A stretch of 64,000 nt of DNA from Apostichopus japonicus (lineage: Eukaryota; Echinodermata; Holothuroidea; Aspidochirotida; Stichopodidae), in assembly GCF_037975245.1 (NCBI RefSeq), contig NC_092561.1:7016501-7080500 (forward strand), given 5' to 3'. Positions 1 to 12,200 of the stretch are shown one piece after another (position 1 is the first letter of the stretch; every line of letters starts with the position of its first letter). A program made the translations under genes and the position numbers. The notes under the pieces are model-generated. The model ran no database searches and was not told the origin of the DNA. It saw nothing but the letters and a program-made list of their open reading frames with translations.

Positions 1-2369
1 CGTTGCACGTCGTAGTCGCAGCAGTTTTCTGTTTTATAACGGAACGTACGCAACTCTGCGTTGCAAGGAGATGCATGTGAAAATTAGAGGCAGACGGGAT
101 GAATGTTTCCATTGAGGGATGTAGCATCTAGTTCACTCCTTCTGTAATAGTGGAGATAAATGAAGGGAGGGTACTTAAAATGAAGGGAGAATAAAGTGAA
201 ATTGACAACGATGAGCTTCATAAACCTAAAAAGTATAAAAGGTCAAAAAGAATATGTATGTAATGTTTTATTCTTGCTTGTGGACCTACATAGCTCTTAG
301 TAGTAGTAGTTAAATAGTTCATGTGAAAATATGTATGTATTGCTTCTTTTATTTCTTGATAATTTCTAAATTATGATTGGAAAGTAGTAAAATATCTGGT
401 TAAGCTCAATTTTAAATTTCTTTATTATTTGTGGTTTAACATGACTAGATTTGTTGAACTGGGTCTGGTTGGTGTCAATTAACTTTAATTCTCATAGGCA
501 TATTCTGTGAACACACATTTAACAGTTAGGATGTTCACAATTAGATGCGACATTATGATTGGTCTCGTATGGGGAGGCTAGTTGTCGACCATCTGAGAGG
601 GTCGTGAGAGAAATCTTAGCAGAGTGGATTTCGCATCAGGTTTTTGAGACTCTTGTTGACATTCCAAAAATTGAGGAGTAAACATTATAGGCTTACACTA
701 ATTTATGATGACACTTATTTCAGTTGGGGAAGTGGAAGGGATGTTTGAATTCCTTTGTGAATAGTTGTTTTTGCCAAATTTTAAATGGTGTAGTTATGAA
801 CATTTGAGAAGAACTAGATGTTACAAAATGTAATTATTGGTCGTATGAAGTAGATTAGTTTTTGGGTGATACTAGCTTTTTTAGAGTTCTAAATCTTTGT
901 TGGTTATTGGGCACATCTACATGTTTGTTATCTGTGTGGGCATTGATAGTATTACTTTGATTGCCAAGTGGGAGAGGACTTTGGAGATCTGGAGGGCCTG
1001 TGCCAGAGGTATGGTTGCAAGTCCAGCCCTCTCGCCTCCCTTCCTCTCCCACTCGCAACACTGCCCCCCACCCCCGGCCAACTCTTTGCCCAACATCATG
1101 TGTGTGTTTTCATACAGGCGTGACGTACGTATCAGTGCTAATATTTGGAGGGTGTATGATTGGTGTATAGTCGGTGCATACATATAAATTACAACACAGT
1201 TTAGCTATATGTTTTATTCTGTTAGTGTGTTAGTAGCATGGTGAAGGGTTAGTGCAGTGCATGACATACATAGACTGCTACAGTATTACTGAAGTGATGA
1301 ATGCATTATTTAGACTATTAATGTCCCATATATTGTCAACAATATCACAGTTTTTCTTTGTTGTTTTTCGTATTATTTTTCATCATAAAATCTTTCTTCA
1401 TGGTAAAGTAATGAACAATATTGATGTACAGTGCTGCGATTCATACATCTCAAGGATATTCAGGAAAGATAACCCGAGCAGTTTCTATAAAGTTCTGTTT
1501 TTACGTACTATTACAGGAGTCAATGGAATTTGACATGGTTATGTTGGATATGTCTGTTTGTGATAGATTTGCTGCTTAATTTTCAAATTGAGTTCAATGC
1601 AGAGTTAGGGAAGAATGAATAAGTGGATGGGGGTGGGGGGGAGGGGAGATAGGAGTAACATATTCTTTTATTTCATCCAGCTTGTACATGCTATGCCACT
1701 AATTAATGGAAATAATGCACCCATTCCCCCCCTTCCCCCTCTCCCCTACCTGGTTTCTGGGAAACTCTATATAATTTTCGTCATTAAATTTCCCTCCTTA
1801 AATAATATATGACCTGTCTGCAAGTCAGTGGCATTCTTTAGAATAACTTGGGACAGGATGAAACATGTACATACAAACTTTAAGGAATTTATAACACGCA
1901 CTTTACTTCCCTCATACACATAGTATGCATTATCCTCTAATACAACACTCAGATTGGTCAAGTATTAAAACAGAGGGTGCGGTTGGGCCTGGATGGATGG
2001 TAGCCACACCCCCCCCCCCCCCAGTTTAAAGACTTGACGAACTTGAGCATAGTATTAGTGGATAATGCATATATGTATATAAGGTAATTGCGTGGTAAAC
2101 AAATTCCCAAAACAGCTGCCTGGGTACTGTATGTGATGTATGGATGTACTGTGTAGTACCTGAGACCACATTGCATACTGTAGATCTGCCTGCTGTAATT
2201 ATGTACTAACTGTGGTATACCACCTCTTAATTAGAAAAATTTGACACACACGATGAGACGCTGCTAAAAGATTGTTGACATTCGTAGACTCGGTCGTATA
2301 GCTTTGCCGGCGTACAACCAAGATCACAAATAATCAACTCTCTCAATTCCACCTTCACCGTATATATCT
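1..2369. other. Non-coding stretch, no gene recognised
   Basis: AT-rich DNA with short open frames of ordinary intergenic composition; none resembles a known protein. It holds a 14-base C run near 2009-2022 and purine- or pyrimidine-rich patches. If the synaptotagmin gene has exons further 5', this may be intron. I looked for the synaptotagmin membrane segment and its cysteine-rich juxtamembrane stretch and did not find them. Confidence 0.5.
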
Positions 2370-2372
2370 AAT

Positions 2373-2461
2373 TGACGTCATTGGTGATTTATATCGTGCA
2401 TTCTGCCCAATAGCTTGGATGTGGAAACGGTTGCCGTGGTAACCTTTCAGTCGTGACGTTA
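2373..2461. promoter_or_regulatory. Candidate regulatory cluster: CRE, CCAAT, RFX X-box, CRE-like
   Basis: Within 89 bases there is a full palindromic CRE (TGACGTCA, 2373-2380) overlapping ATTGG, a CCAAT (2407-2411), a 14-base X-box GTTGCCGTGGTAAC (2430-2443) that fits the RFX consensus RYYNYY-N2-RRNRAC, and a CRE half-type site TGACGTTA (2454-2461). CREB, NF-Y and RFX are known to bind such sites together in some animal promoters. No exon is visible just downstream, so a promoter or intronic enhancer of the synaptotagmin gene is inference. Confidence 0.4.
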
Positions 2462-4441
2462 CATCCCATGCAGTGCCAAGTAGTGCAGCTCTCCTCGCAA
2501 GAAGATGAGAATTCATTAGGATAGCTCTTACAGCCCTAGGTATATAGTTGGAGAGATGCTGGTTTAGATTTTAAAGGAGCAGAATGAATGTCCCCCCATC
2601 CTCCACCCACCCCCCTCCCACCCCTCCCAACAACAAAAAAAGCAGAAGAAGAATAAACTAAAGAAAGAAAGAACAAAATGAAACCAAAGAAGAAAGGAAA
2701 AGAGATAAAAATAGAAAGCAAAAGAGGAAATTAATTATTTATCTGAAAATAATTTGTTTATTTTGTTTTAATCATCAAGGTTTAAAATTATTGTACTGAC
2801 ATGGGAAAGCATTTTTGTGGATGTTGTAAATTTTTAAATTCCTCTTCAGACCTGGCGCTATTAAGTGTATAATGATACAACACAATTTAGTGTAATTCCT
2901 ATGTGACTACTCAAGGCGATGCAATTCTACAGTGGAAATAATTACTGCCATATTTTCACTGATGTCTGTAAAATAATTTCTGTTAATTATTAACCTCTAA
3001 TATTTGATGATACCTCGACACACCTTTTTTTCGCATTTCCGCCATAGGATCGCAGACAAAAATTTGATGAGGCCAGCTGTTATAATAAATGCAAATAAGT
3101 AGATATAGATTGTATGCTGCATTGGATTTAGCTATGTAGTTTCTGTCACAGCTTAAATGATATCTATTTAAATTGTCATTATAACTGCAATTTCCCCCCT
3201 ATTCCTGTCTATAAAACTAACAGTAGACAGGCACTGCAAGGGAATTCAAGAGAAAACTTAAGTTTGGGAAATTCCCCGAGCATCACAAGTTTGGCGATGT
3301 GGTTAATTTACAAAACATTGCAGGGTATATCTACATTGAGAGGAATAATTTGTCTCGTACTGCATCACAAGAGACCTATATATGCAAAATGAAGTAAGAT
3401 GCTATCCAAGTGCAGAGATGGGATAGCAAAGCTTTTGTGCACAGGAAGCTGAGTGTGTTATAAGACACAAAATTTAAAACCTTTCCAAACTGCAACCAAA
3501 AATTTGAAACACAAAATTATTCATCATGAAATGGGAAACTGAATCAGTTTTTTCCAAAAGATGATTTTTTTTTTCTCCATGTTTTCCTCATGAAATTTTC
3601 AAATTTTCCACCTAAATATTACACTTTCAGTAAAAAATAAATAAAATAAAATTTCTTTCAAAAGTGGAAAATAAAAGTATCCTCTAGTGTACATGCATAG
3701 TACTGTAGCAGGGCTTAAATATATATATATATATGTGAGCAATTAAAGTCAGCAATAAGTTCTTACTCATTCTTATTCAACTAATGCTTTTCAATTGTGT
3801 TCTAGCTAGTTATCTTGTTCCCTTCGTACAATTTATAGTCTGAAATGACTTGACTTAAATGTACGAAAGAAACCCAAAGATGACTTGAATGAAGGTGGAG
3901 AGACAATAACAATTTCTCCTTGTTCGATATAGTTTTCGCGGCACTATCTTTTTGGTCTAGACCATTATCGACTGAGTCGGCTTAATTTGCATGTGAATAG
4001 ATCTATCTATCCGGTAACAGAATGAAATTTAGTACGAGCTCCTTGTATCTTCGAAATGACTTGCTTTATTGTCATTTAAATTTCTGAGTTATGAAAGGGC
4101 TATATGGATCAATAAGCATGTACACAAAGATCTGCATCGCTTATGTGTTTTTGAGAGAATGATTCTTTCAAGAACTGGCTAGCAAACTGCTACATGTACT
4201 AAACTGTATTTATAGTAGGTAACATATATACCACCATACCTACAGTATGTGTAGCATTATGTTCCCTGTGACGCACACCCCCTGACGATGATCATACAGT
4301 CGTATAGTCTCAATGCAAAGGGACTGGTTTGAAAACGGATCAGTTGTTTGGTTTTTTGTGCCCAGGTTCTTTCTTGGGTGACTTTTCTTAGAAAGTACCT
4401 ACAGTAATAAGAATCAGCTATAGTATAAACTGTAGCTGTAT

Positions 4442-4519
4442 TTATATATATATATATACTTATATATATATATACTTATATATATATATATGTATATGTA
4501 TATATATATGTATATGTTT

Positions 4520-4567
<48 letters not shown>

Positions 4568-4662
4568 TTATATGTATATGTATTAATTAGATATATATAT
4601 ATATATGTATTTATATGTATATGTATTAATTAGATATATATATATATATGTATTAATTAGAT
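4442..4662. repeat. AT-rich microsatellite
   Basis: A TA dinucleotide array interrupted by TATATGTA and TATTTATATG variants. The segment reading TGTATTAATTAGA followed by TA repeats recurs three times near the 3' end, so there is some higher-order duplication. Confidence 0.9.
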
Positions 4663-5473
4663 AAAAAACTTTAAGCGATTTTATTCAAAATAAAACTATG
4701 AGAGTTTGATGTAATTCAATTGGTGTTGATTATCCATGTACAAACTGTATTTAGCATGGTATACATTGTCGTTTACTGTGGATACAGCAAAAGCTTACGG
4801 TACATGTCACTTTAATAAGAGCATCAAGGCACCGCAAACAAAATTTGAATTCCCGTTTCAACCGAGGCGATAGGGCTATAGGGATCCTTGATTGGATGAA
4901 ACGCAGTGAAAAGAAGAAAAGGCACATGATGCAGGCATTCTGGAGATTAGAGAGTTTTGGGAGTCTTCTTGCTTGGGGAATATAATTTGCGTGTTCTAAC
5001 TTCGTTGCGAAAGGAATTTTTACTTTTACTGTCGCCAAGAAGAACGTCACACGATGGATTGAATTGTCTGTTATAGATGGAATGAATAAGTAATTTGAAG
5101 AAAATTAACAACCTTTAGATTCATGGAAAAAGTTCAATCTTGTTTGAATAAAGAATTATTCAAAAATGATCCAGTGAATAATTTATCCAGAATGGTATTG
5201 TAAAAAGCAATGCCTAAATGTTTCAATTTACTACACAAGTTATGCAAAGATGTTTAGCAATATTTGTGCAGAGAACGATATATTTATTCAGCATACTGTT
5301 AGAAAAGCGAAATTAATCAACTTCAAAATGACTAAAAAAGAGCTATAAACACTACACTATTCCTGTATGTATCTGCAGAATGAGGGAGAAAAGGATGGGG
5401 TGTTGGGGGGGTTATTGGGGGTTTGGTATGTTGTAATGGGAAAGAACTTGGAGTGATGATCCCTTGACTACAT

Positions 5474-5589
5474 GCCTGTAACATCATCATGATAGGATAA
5501 AAAACCTAACCATGTATACTTTTACATGATGCCTACATCACCATGATAGGATAAAAAATCCTAACCATGTATACTTTTATGATGGCTAC
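5474..5589. repeat. 54-bp tandem duplication
   Basis: Two near-identical copies start at 5481 and 5535. Each contains CATGATAGGATAAAAAA followed by CTAACCATGTATACTTTTA. The second copy has one extra T. Confidence 0.85.
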
Positions 5590-6008
5590 CAGTAAAGTTT
5601 CAGATAGGATATATGTGGCACTGACAGTTCGTGTTTATAAGTATCTGATCTCTTGAGCTGATAAAGCAAAGCAAAGCAAAATCCACCTCCATCATAGGAG
5701 AAATCTTTTGTCTACCTGATGGAGGCATTACACAACCAGTAACTTTAAAAAAAGGATGGTAGTTCAGATTAAGTGCATTTTTAATGCCATGGCCCTCTGC
5801 ATAGAGTTCCTCCAACATAAAAAACAGTTTTGAAAATTTATGTACTTGTTAATAATTCCGAGGGGGGTGGGGGAGGAATGAAAATAAACCCTAGTATGGG
5901 GAATGAAAAATAATTTGTTATTTACTCCATTAGGTTAGTATTTACCATTTGTCTGGCTTTGATTAATATAGCATCAATTTGATAATGCTATATATGTGTA
6001 TCATGTGT

Positions 6009-6064
6009 AGCATATTGTATTATTAAACAGGGAAAGAGCATATTGTATTATTTAACAGGGAAGG
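6009..6064. repeat. 28-bp tandem duplication
   Basis: AGCATATTGTATTATT, then AACAGGGAA, occurs twice in direct succession (6009 and 6037), with one base difference. Confidence 0.85.
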
Positions 6065-8835
6065 AGAATAAAGGGAACAGTGAGATGGGAAGGGATCAGT
6101 GAGATGGGGAGGTAAAAGTCATATTTTGGAGGCGAAAAAAACTCATCTTTCTCAAGAAAATGATCGGCCAGGTTATTTTCATGTCAGATAGTCGACATCA
6201 GTAGAACTTGTAAGCAATTATAGAGTTTCAAACTTCAACAGAGCAAGTAAGAATTGTTTTTAAATTTGGGAAGTCTCGTCATGTAATCGTATTTGTATTG
6301 TATCGAGTTTTGTCATGCAGTTACAAGTTTAAAACATGATCAATGTCACTGGTTTAAATCCGAGTTTCCTCTAGATTGACTGTCGGAAGAACACTTACGA
6401 ATTAGGTAATATCAGCTGTGACATTTACTTCGTTAAATTTGATCTAAAAAAAAATACTGTCCGACTTCTCTCGCCAATTTTAGAAGTCGATGACATGTCA
6501 TGCACATGTATGGAGCATTCTATAAATTGCTTAATTGGTTGACAATAAACTCCTCCCATTGTTTTTTTTTAGAGTTTGAACAATAATATTCCAACAGCTG
6601 TGTATAGCATGTGATAGCTGGTTGTACAGCTGCAACCGATTTAAATTAGTCAGGATGTGTACAAGCGATCATGAATATTAAACATTACATATTTACAAAC
6701 ACTCCCGCTTATTAATTTACTCGTTCCTGTCATCATCCACCAGAGAGTGAAAAAAAAAAAAAATTGGTGATGTGGAAATGATTTGTAATCTGTTTCTGGA
6801 ATAAGTGGTGCGATGCGAAGCAAAGACCTTGTCTGTGTCAATTTATGATAATGACTATACAGTCTATCTATATCTGCATAAAAATACTGGTTTCAAGGTG
6901 GATAATTTCACGATGAAAAAAACACAAGGCAATTATATTAACCTGCCATAAAAAATTATTCCCATCCTCTCAATTCTGAATTTTAGCCTTGCTTTCACAC
7001 TTAACACATGAAGTCTGCTGGTAGTATACTTTTTTGTGAAAAAGCATCCATTTATATATAATAATATCCTTTTGCTATACACAAACAAATAGATACCTTT
7101 ATATGAAGTAGTTATTGTCCTTTGTTTTCTCTCCGACAATGGTAGAGAGAGGGTCTGAGATGGACCGAACTCATCTGTCTTTATTTTTCAGATTGGTCTA
7201 TGGTTCATTATTTGAACTATATTGGATTTTGAAGCAACACTTTAGGACCATGGATCATCCAACTCAATTATGGTTTTTCTATAGAATTCTGTTAATATTA
7301 AAAAAGTAAAAAGAAAAAGTAAAAAAAAAAAAAATCAATTTTGACAAATTTGTAGTCAGTATTCTGTTGTTGGTATTATTTTTCAAAATAAATCGTATTT
7401 TTATGTAGCATTATAAAGTGTTTTTCCTTTCGTTTATATCAGTAGTTGATTTGTTTACATATTCGCTTAATTTTGTTTTAATTTTGTAACCTTTTTTCTT
7501 TTCTCTTTGCTTGTTTTGGTATCAGTGATACATATTTACGTTTTACTCGTAGCATCTTACACTCACATAACGTCTTCTCTCTCGAATAACTTTTTGCTGT
7601 TGACCTTCTTATTAACTGTTTATCGCTAACATTGGTCTCAAGGAGTATCGGTCCATATATTTTCTCTTTTAGTGAAGTCGTTTTTAATACACGGCGACAT
7701 CTCAACTGTTATGAGAGATGAATTGATTAGAAAGATTAATGACAAAAACTATTGAAAACAGCTGTGAGAAAAAAAACAATTGAAGGATGTGTGCTGGTCT
7801 TCCTTCTCATTTTTTCTTTTCTTTTTTTTTTACTTTTTTCTTTTTCATCAGTATAAATTTGTCATATGTGATATGACTGAAATTGATTCTTATGGCATAA
7901 AAATGCTAATTAAAAAATTAGTGTAGCCAAAACTCATAGCTCATATGTGGTATTGAGTACACTCAGAAGAACTTAAAATTATATTTTGAAAGAATTTTTA
8001 CAATACACATCCCATCATTTACTAGTAGAGAAATTAAAAGGGATATATACATGTTGAAATGACATAGACCATTATATAGGGTTCACTTGGGTGGAAAGGA
8101 GAGGGGGGGGGGGAGGAGGAGGAGCCTACCCACAAGCTGATGGGTTCTGTGTATTAAACCTACATGCAACATACAATGACCACTTTATCAATAGGATTAG
8201 AAGCTACAGTAGGCTTTTCCTAAGTAATGACCCCATTCTTTGGACACTTTGCATTATTTATTTTCGAAAGGTCTGTACAAAGTATTTGCTGATAGGACTT
8301 TTTCCACTTTGTAAAAATGCAAAGTAGAACACTGCACTTTGTACTTGATACATTGTCTTTCAGGACTTCAAAGTCAAGCCAAGTTTTGTAACAGCTGTCA
8401 GGATATGATGTACAAAATGACATATGAGAAATGTCAACCTGATTGTGGGAAGATATGGCAGGTTGGATGTGAGGAGTGGGTGGTGTCGAGAGGGGGTGGT
8501 ATGGTGTCAGGTGATGGTTTGGGGAGTAGGCGGGGGGGGGGTGGCATTGTGTATGGTATAAAGTCATAAAGTCAAGCATGATGCATCTACATAATGAAAC
8601 AAGTATCATTCATTTTAGTACGTGGATTTGAATTAGGACAACATTCAAAAATCTTCTCTGTCCCTTTATTTACAAGAGACAATAGATATAAAGTTGGGAA
8701 CTATTGGGCATGAAAATGGCATCAGGTTATGGAAGGAAAAAAGCATAAGATAATGTCAACCAATGGCAGAAGACTATTAGGAGAAAACAGAGATTTAAGG
8801 AAACAACTGATATACTGTATGTATATTTTTTTAAT

Positions 8836-8926
8836 TCAAAACGAAACTTGTGTCAATAATGTATTTTTCTTCAATTTTTTTGTTTTGCATTTTTAACAAC
8901 AATTTTGTGTCTAATATTTGGTACCT
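8836..8926 (+). repeat. Upstream copy of a duplicated intronic segment
   Basis: About 90 bases here match 9687-9778 closely, including TTGTGTCAAT, a T-rich core, TTTTTAACAAC and TTTTGTGTCTAATATTTGG. The two copies lie on opposite sides of the first visible synaptotagmin exon, as direct repeats. Confidence 0.75.
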
Positions 8927-9086
8927 CTTTCACTGTCATTGTTACTCTTGTATACGTTCACAATGTTGTTCACTTTTACGAGTGTTCATGACTTCTCGAA
9001 GAAAGTGCACTTTATCTCTGATGTGATTCTTCTTTCAAATTTTCACCTACATTTTACGCTTCTTTTGTTTTCGATTCTTCGACTAG

Positions 9087-9212
9087 GTTCAGCCCGATGT
9101 CGAAGAACTGGATAACGGTGGTGAGGACGATGGAGACACAGACTCGGTGAAATCGGAGATCAAACTCGGCAAACTTCAATTTTCCTTGGATTACGATTTC
9201 CAAGAAGGGAAG
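9087..9212 (+). CDS. SYT1: Synaptotagmin exon a: acidic linker and start of C2A
   Basis: Encodes an acidic linker ([16 protein letters not shown]) and then [17 protein letters not shown], the first C2A strand. The exon is in phase 0 at both ends, with donor AAG|gtaagg. The acceptor is ambiguous: CTAG at 9083-9086 and TTCAG at 9088-9092 lie six bases apart, so exon starts 9087 and 9093 both keep frame and differ by two residues (VQ). Confidence 0.92.
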
Positions 9213-12200
9213 GTAAGGAAATAACCAGACGAACGGGTGTCATCATTCAGAGAGCAAACTTCTCCCCATGCAATGTATCCCTCCCCCTCCCCTCCCCTTC
9301 CCCCTTCTCTCTCTCTCATGCACAGATGTCCCCGCCTCTATCTTAACCTTTACATTTTACATTCATTGTATTTTATATATTTGTTGGTGTCATTATTCAG
9401 AGAGGAAAATACTCCTCATGCAATGGCCCCCCTCCCCCTCCCTCCTCCCCCTCTCTCCTCCCCCTCTCTCTCATGCATCGATGTCCCGCCTCTATTTCAG
9501 CTTTCACATTCATTTTTTATTCATAATATAAATTTGTTGGTGTGTTCATTCTTTTTTTTTTTTTTTTTTTTTTTGGTTTGTTTAGCTCATTAAAACTCAT
9601 CAACGTCCAATCCACACTCCATACAGCAATGTGTTCAAGTTTATTCATTACCTGGTTCACAGATTATGCTGATGTATTTTGTTTTCAGTCAAAACAAAAT
9701 TTGTGTCAATGATGTTTTTCTTCGATTTTTTCGTTTTGCCTTTTTAACAACATTTTTGTGTCTAATATTTGGTATATCTTGTCGTGCTGTTTGTATTGGT
9801 CCTGTTTGCAGCAGGTGTGGTGGTCACGAGTACAACAGAAAGTTGCTGGTCAGATGGCTCTCGTTGAGTAGCAGATTGCGATCTCAACAATCGCTTAAAG
9901 CTCTTCTTGTTTCGGCTTCCTTGATTTCGTCGCTATATTTTAATAAGCCCACTCCTAATCTTGAGAGGTGTAGCCGTAGAATTTCAGTTATCTATCAAAA
10001 GCAGGGGCTGAATTATATAAGGAATAATACCTTGAAACCGATAAGTATACACAATGTATGCAAATTACGAGGATTGTTAACGAGGAATTTTGTATGAGCT
10101 GGGTGATTAATGGACGAAAGAGAGTTGCTGGTGGGAGTGGGGATGTTGGGAAGCCTTGGGAATGGATTATAAGGAAACTATTCTGGAATGGGGCAGGGAT
10201 TTGGAGGGGGCCTATGTCGTAAATAGAAATTTGTGCCTACTCTGGGATACATTCAATGTCTCAACAAGCACTTGCTGAGTACAGGCTGTTTTTTTTGGGA
10301 AAGGTAGAGTCTGCTTTCTATGGGTTTTTGTGTGAAAATGGAGCTACTTTGAATTTCATTGTCATAATCAAGTTAGGCTTGCATTGCTGATATATGCATG
10401 TACGTCATATGTCATACATCCCTTACCTGCACTTTGGACTGTCTTGCTTGAACAAGTTGCCGTTATATCAGCACCAGAATGCTCCATGCAGTTTGTGATA
10501 GGCTCACCAACGACAAGTTTGCCAACCACTGCATATAACCAAGGGAGCTCGCATCTTTAAGACGTACAGTAAGAAAGTAGTCCACACATGATCAGTCAAG
10601 TGAAATGTAATTTATACAACAGCGCAGTTCTCTCAGTGGAGTAGACATTGATCAACATCATGTCTAGGGAAATCCTAGCTTCAATCAAATACACTGGAGG
10701 AATGTGCAATCTACAAAAGAAAACAAACACTATTGGAGCGAACAATTTTTCCAAGCAGTAGAATATAAAGTAGGACTCAAACAGTGAGACAGAAAGAAAA
10801 TAGTTTTTTAATCAAGTGATTGTATAACTTAGGTTTGGCTTTGCAAAGGCATTATGGACTTTGCAAAGGCATTACCGACTTTGCAAAGGCATTACGGACT
10901 TTGCAAAGGCATACAAGCAGAAGAATATAAAGTAGGACTCAAACAGTGAGACAGAAGAAAATAGTTTTTTAATCAAGTGATTGTATAACTCAGGTTTGGC
11001 TTTTGCAAAGGCATTATGGACTTTGCAAAGGCATTACGGACTTTGCAATGGCATACAAGCAGTAGAATATAAAGTAGGACTCAAACAGTGAGACAGAAAG
11101 AAAATAGTTCTTTAATCAAGTAATTGTAACTAAGGTTTGACTTTTGCAAAGGCATTATGGACTTTGCAAAGGCATTACGGACTTTGCAAAGGCATTATAG
11201 ACTTTGCAAAGGCATTACCGACTTTGCAAAGGCATATACTGACTTTGAATGGGCTTTCCTGTCACAAAGTGTTATCTACATAAGATGAACAAATTGTTAG
11301 TCTAATTTCCTCCGAGCGTTGGTCTGGAAATAATACTGCAGTAATAATTGCTATTGATTCTTGGGCATATGTTAGAATCGACTCAGAAAGGCAACACAGT
11401 AACACATTTATGCTATCTACCAAAGATGAACACAAACTGTTTGTTACATTTTCTAAGCATGAGAGATGAAATAAGACTTGAAAGTAGGTATGCAACAGTG
11501 TAAATGGCTAATCATTCAAGAGAAATGTGAACAGTTTATGCAGTATCAAAGGAAAATTTCATCTACCAATGGTTGAAAACATCTTTACATAATTTCTAAA
11601 AACATCAGCACTTTTAAGATAAGATTTCAAACGAGGGAGGCAAAGATATAGAAAAAAGGTGGGGGGGGGGGAGGAGGGCCATTGATCAATGGAAATAACT
11701 TAAGCTGGACTAAGAGGGCAACACAGAATGCAAAAAGTGTTATCTACAGAAGATGAGCAAAATATTTCTATAATTTGTCCAAATATTTAGAGCTCTAGAT
11801 GAGCCTTGAATAAAGGTAGAGCCAAGTTGGTATTATTATCAAGCAGGGGTTAGGATGAGGGGAAGATAGAGCAGGGTATATTGATTACAGATACAGGCAT
11901 CTGCTTCTTGTTTCTCTTACAAAGAAAATTTGCCTGAGAAATTTCTAGATGGAGAAAAGACAAGAAGAACATGGACTAAAACTGTTGTTTTTTCTTTGTC
12001 AATAAAAATGTTCTCCTTTTCCCTTACTTTAATTTTCTTCCTGTTTTTCCTTCTGCAGCTCACTGTTGGGGTCATCCAAGCTGCGGACCTCCCAGGGATG
12101 GACTTTTCAGGGACGTCCGATCCGTACGTCAAAGTGTACCTCATGCCAGACAAGAAGAAGAAATTTGAAACGAAGGTGCATCGCAAGACTCTAAACCCCG

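Larger units (their letters stand above)
2462..8832. other. Non-coding stretch with simple repeats, no gene recognised
   Basis: Probably intron or 5' flank of the synaptotagmin gene. The open frames are short and low-complexity. Contents I can name are an AT dinucleotide array (4442-4662), two short tandem duplications (5474-5589 and 6009-6064), homopolymer runs and a G-rich patch at 8100-8120. Confidence 0.5.

Noticed and set aside
8220-8609. 129-codon minus-strand frame
   Set aside because: Pro/His/Tyr-rich low-complexity translation of a G-rich patch; no motif.
9666-10097. 143-codon open frame after the first synaptotagmin exon
   Set aside because: Its first third is the duplicated intronic repeat and the rest has no recognisable motif or splice link to the gene.
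10753-11240. CRISPR-like array
   Set aside because: The units are adjacent tandem repeats with no unique spacers, in an animal intron.
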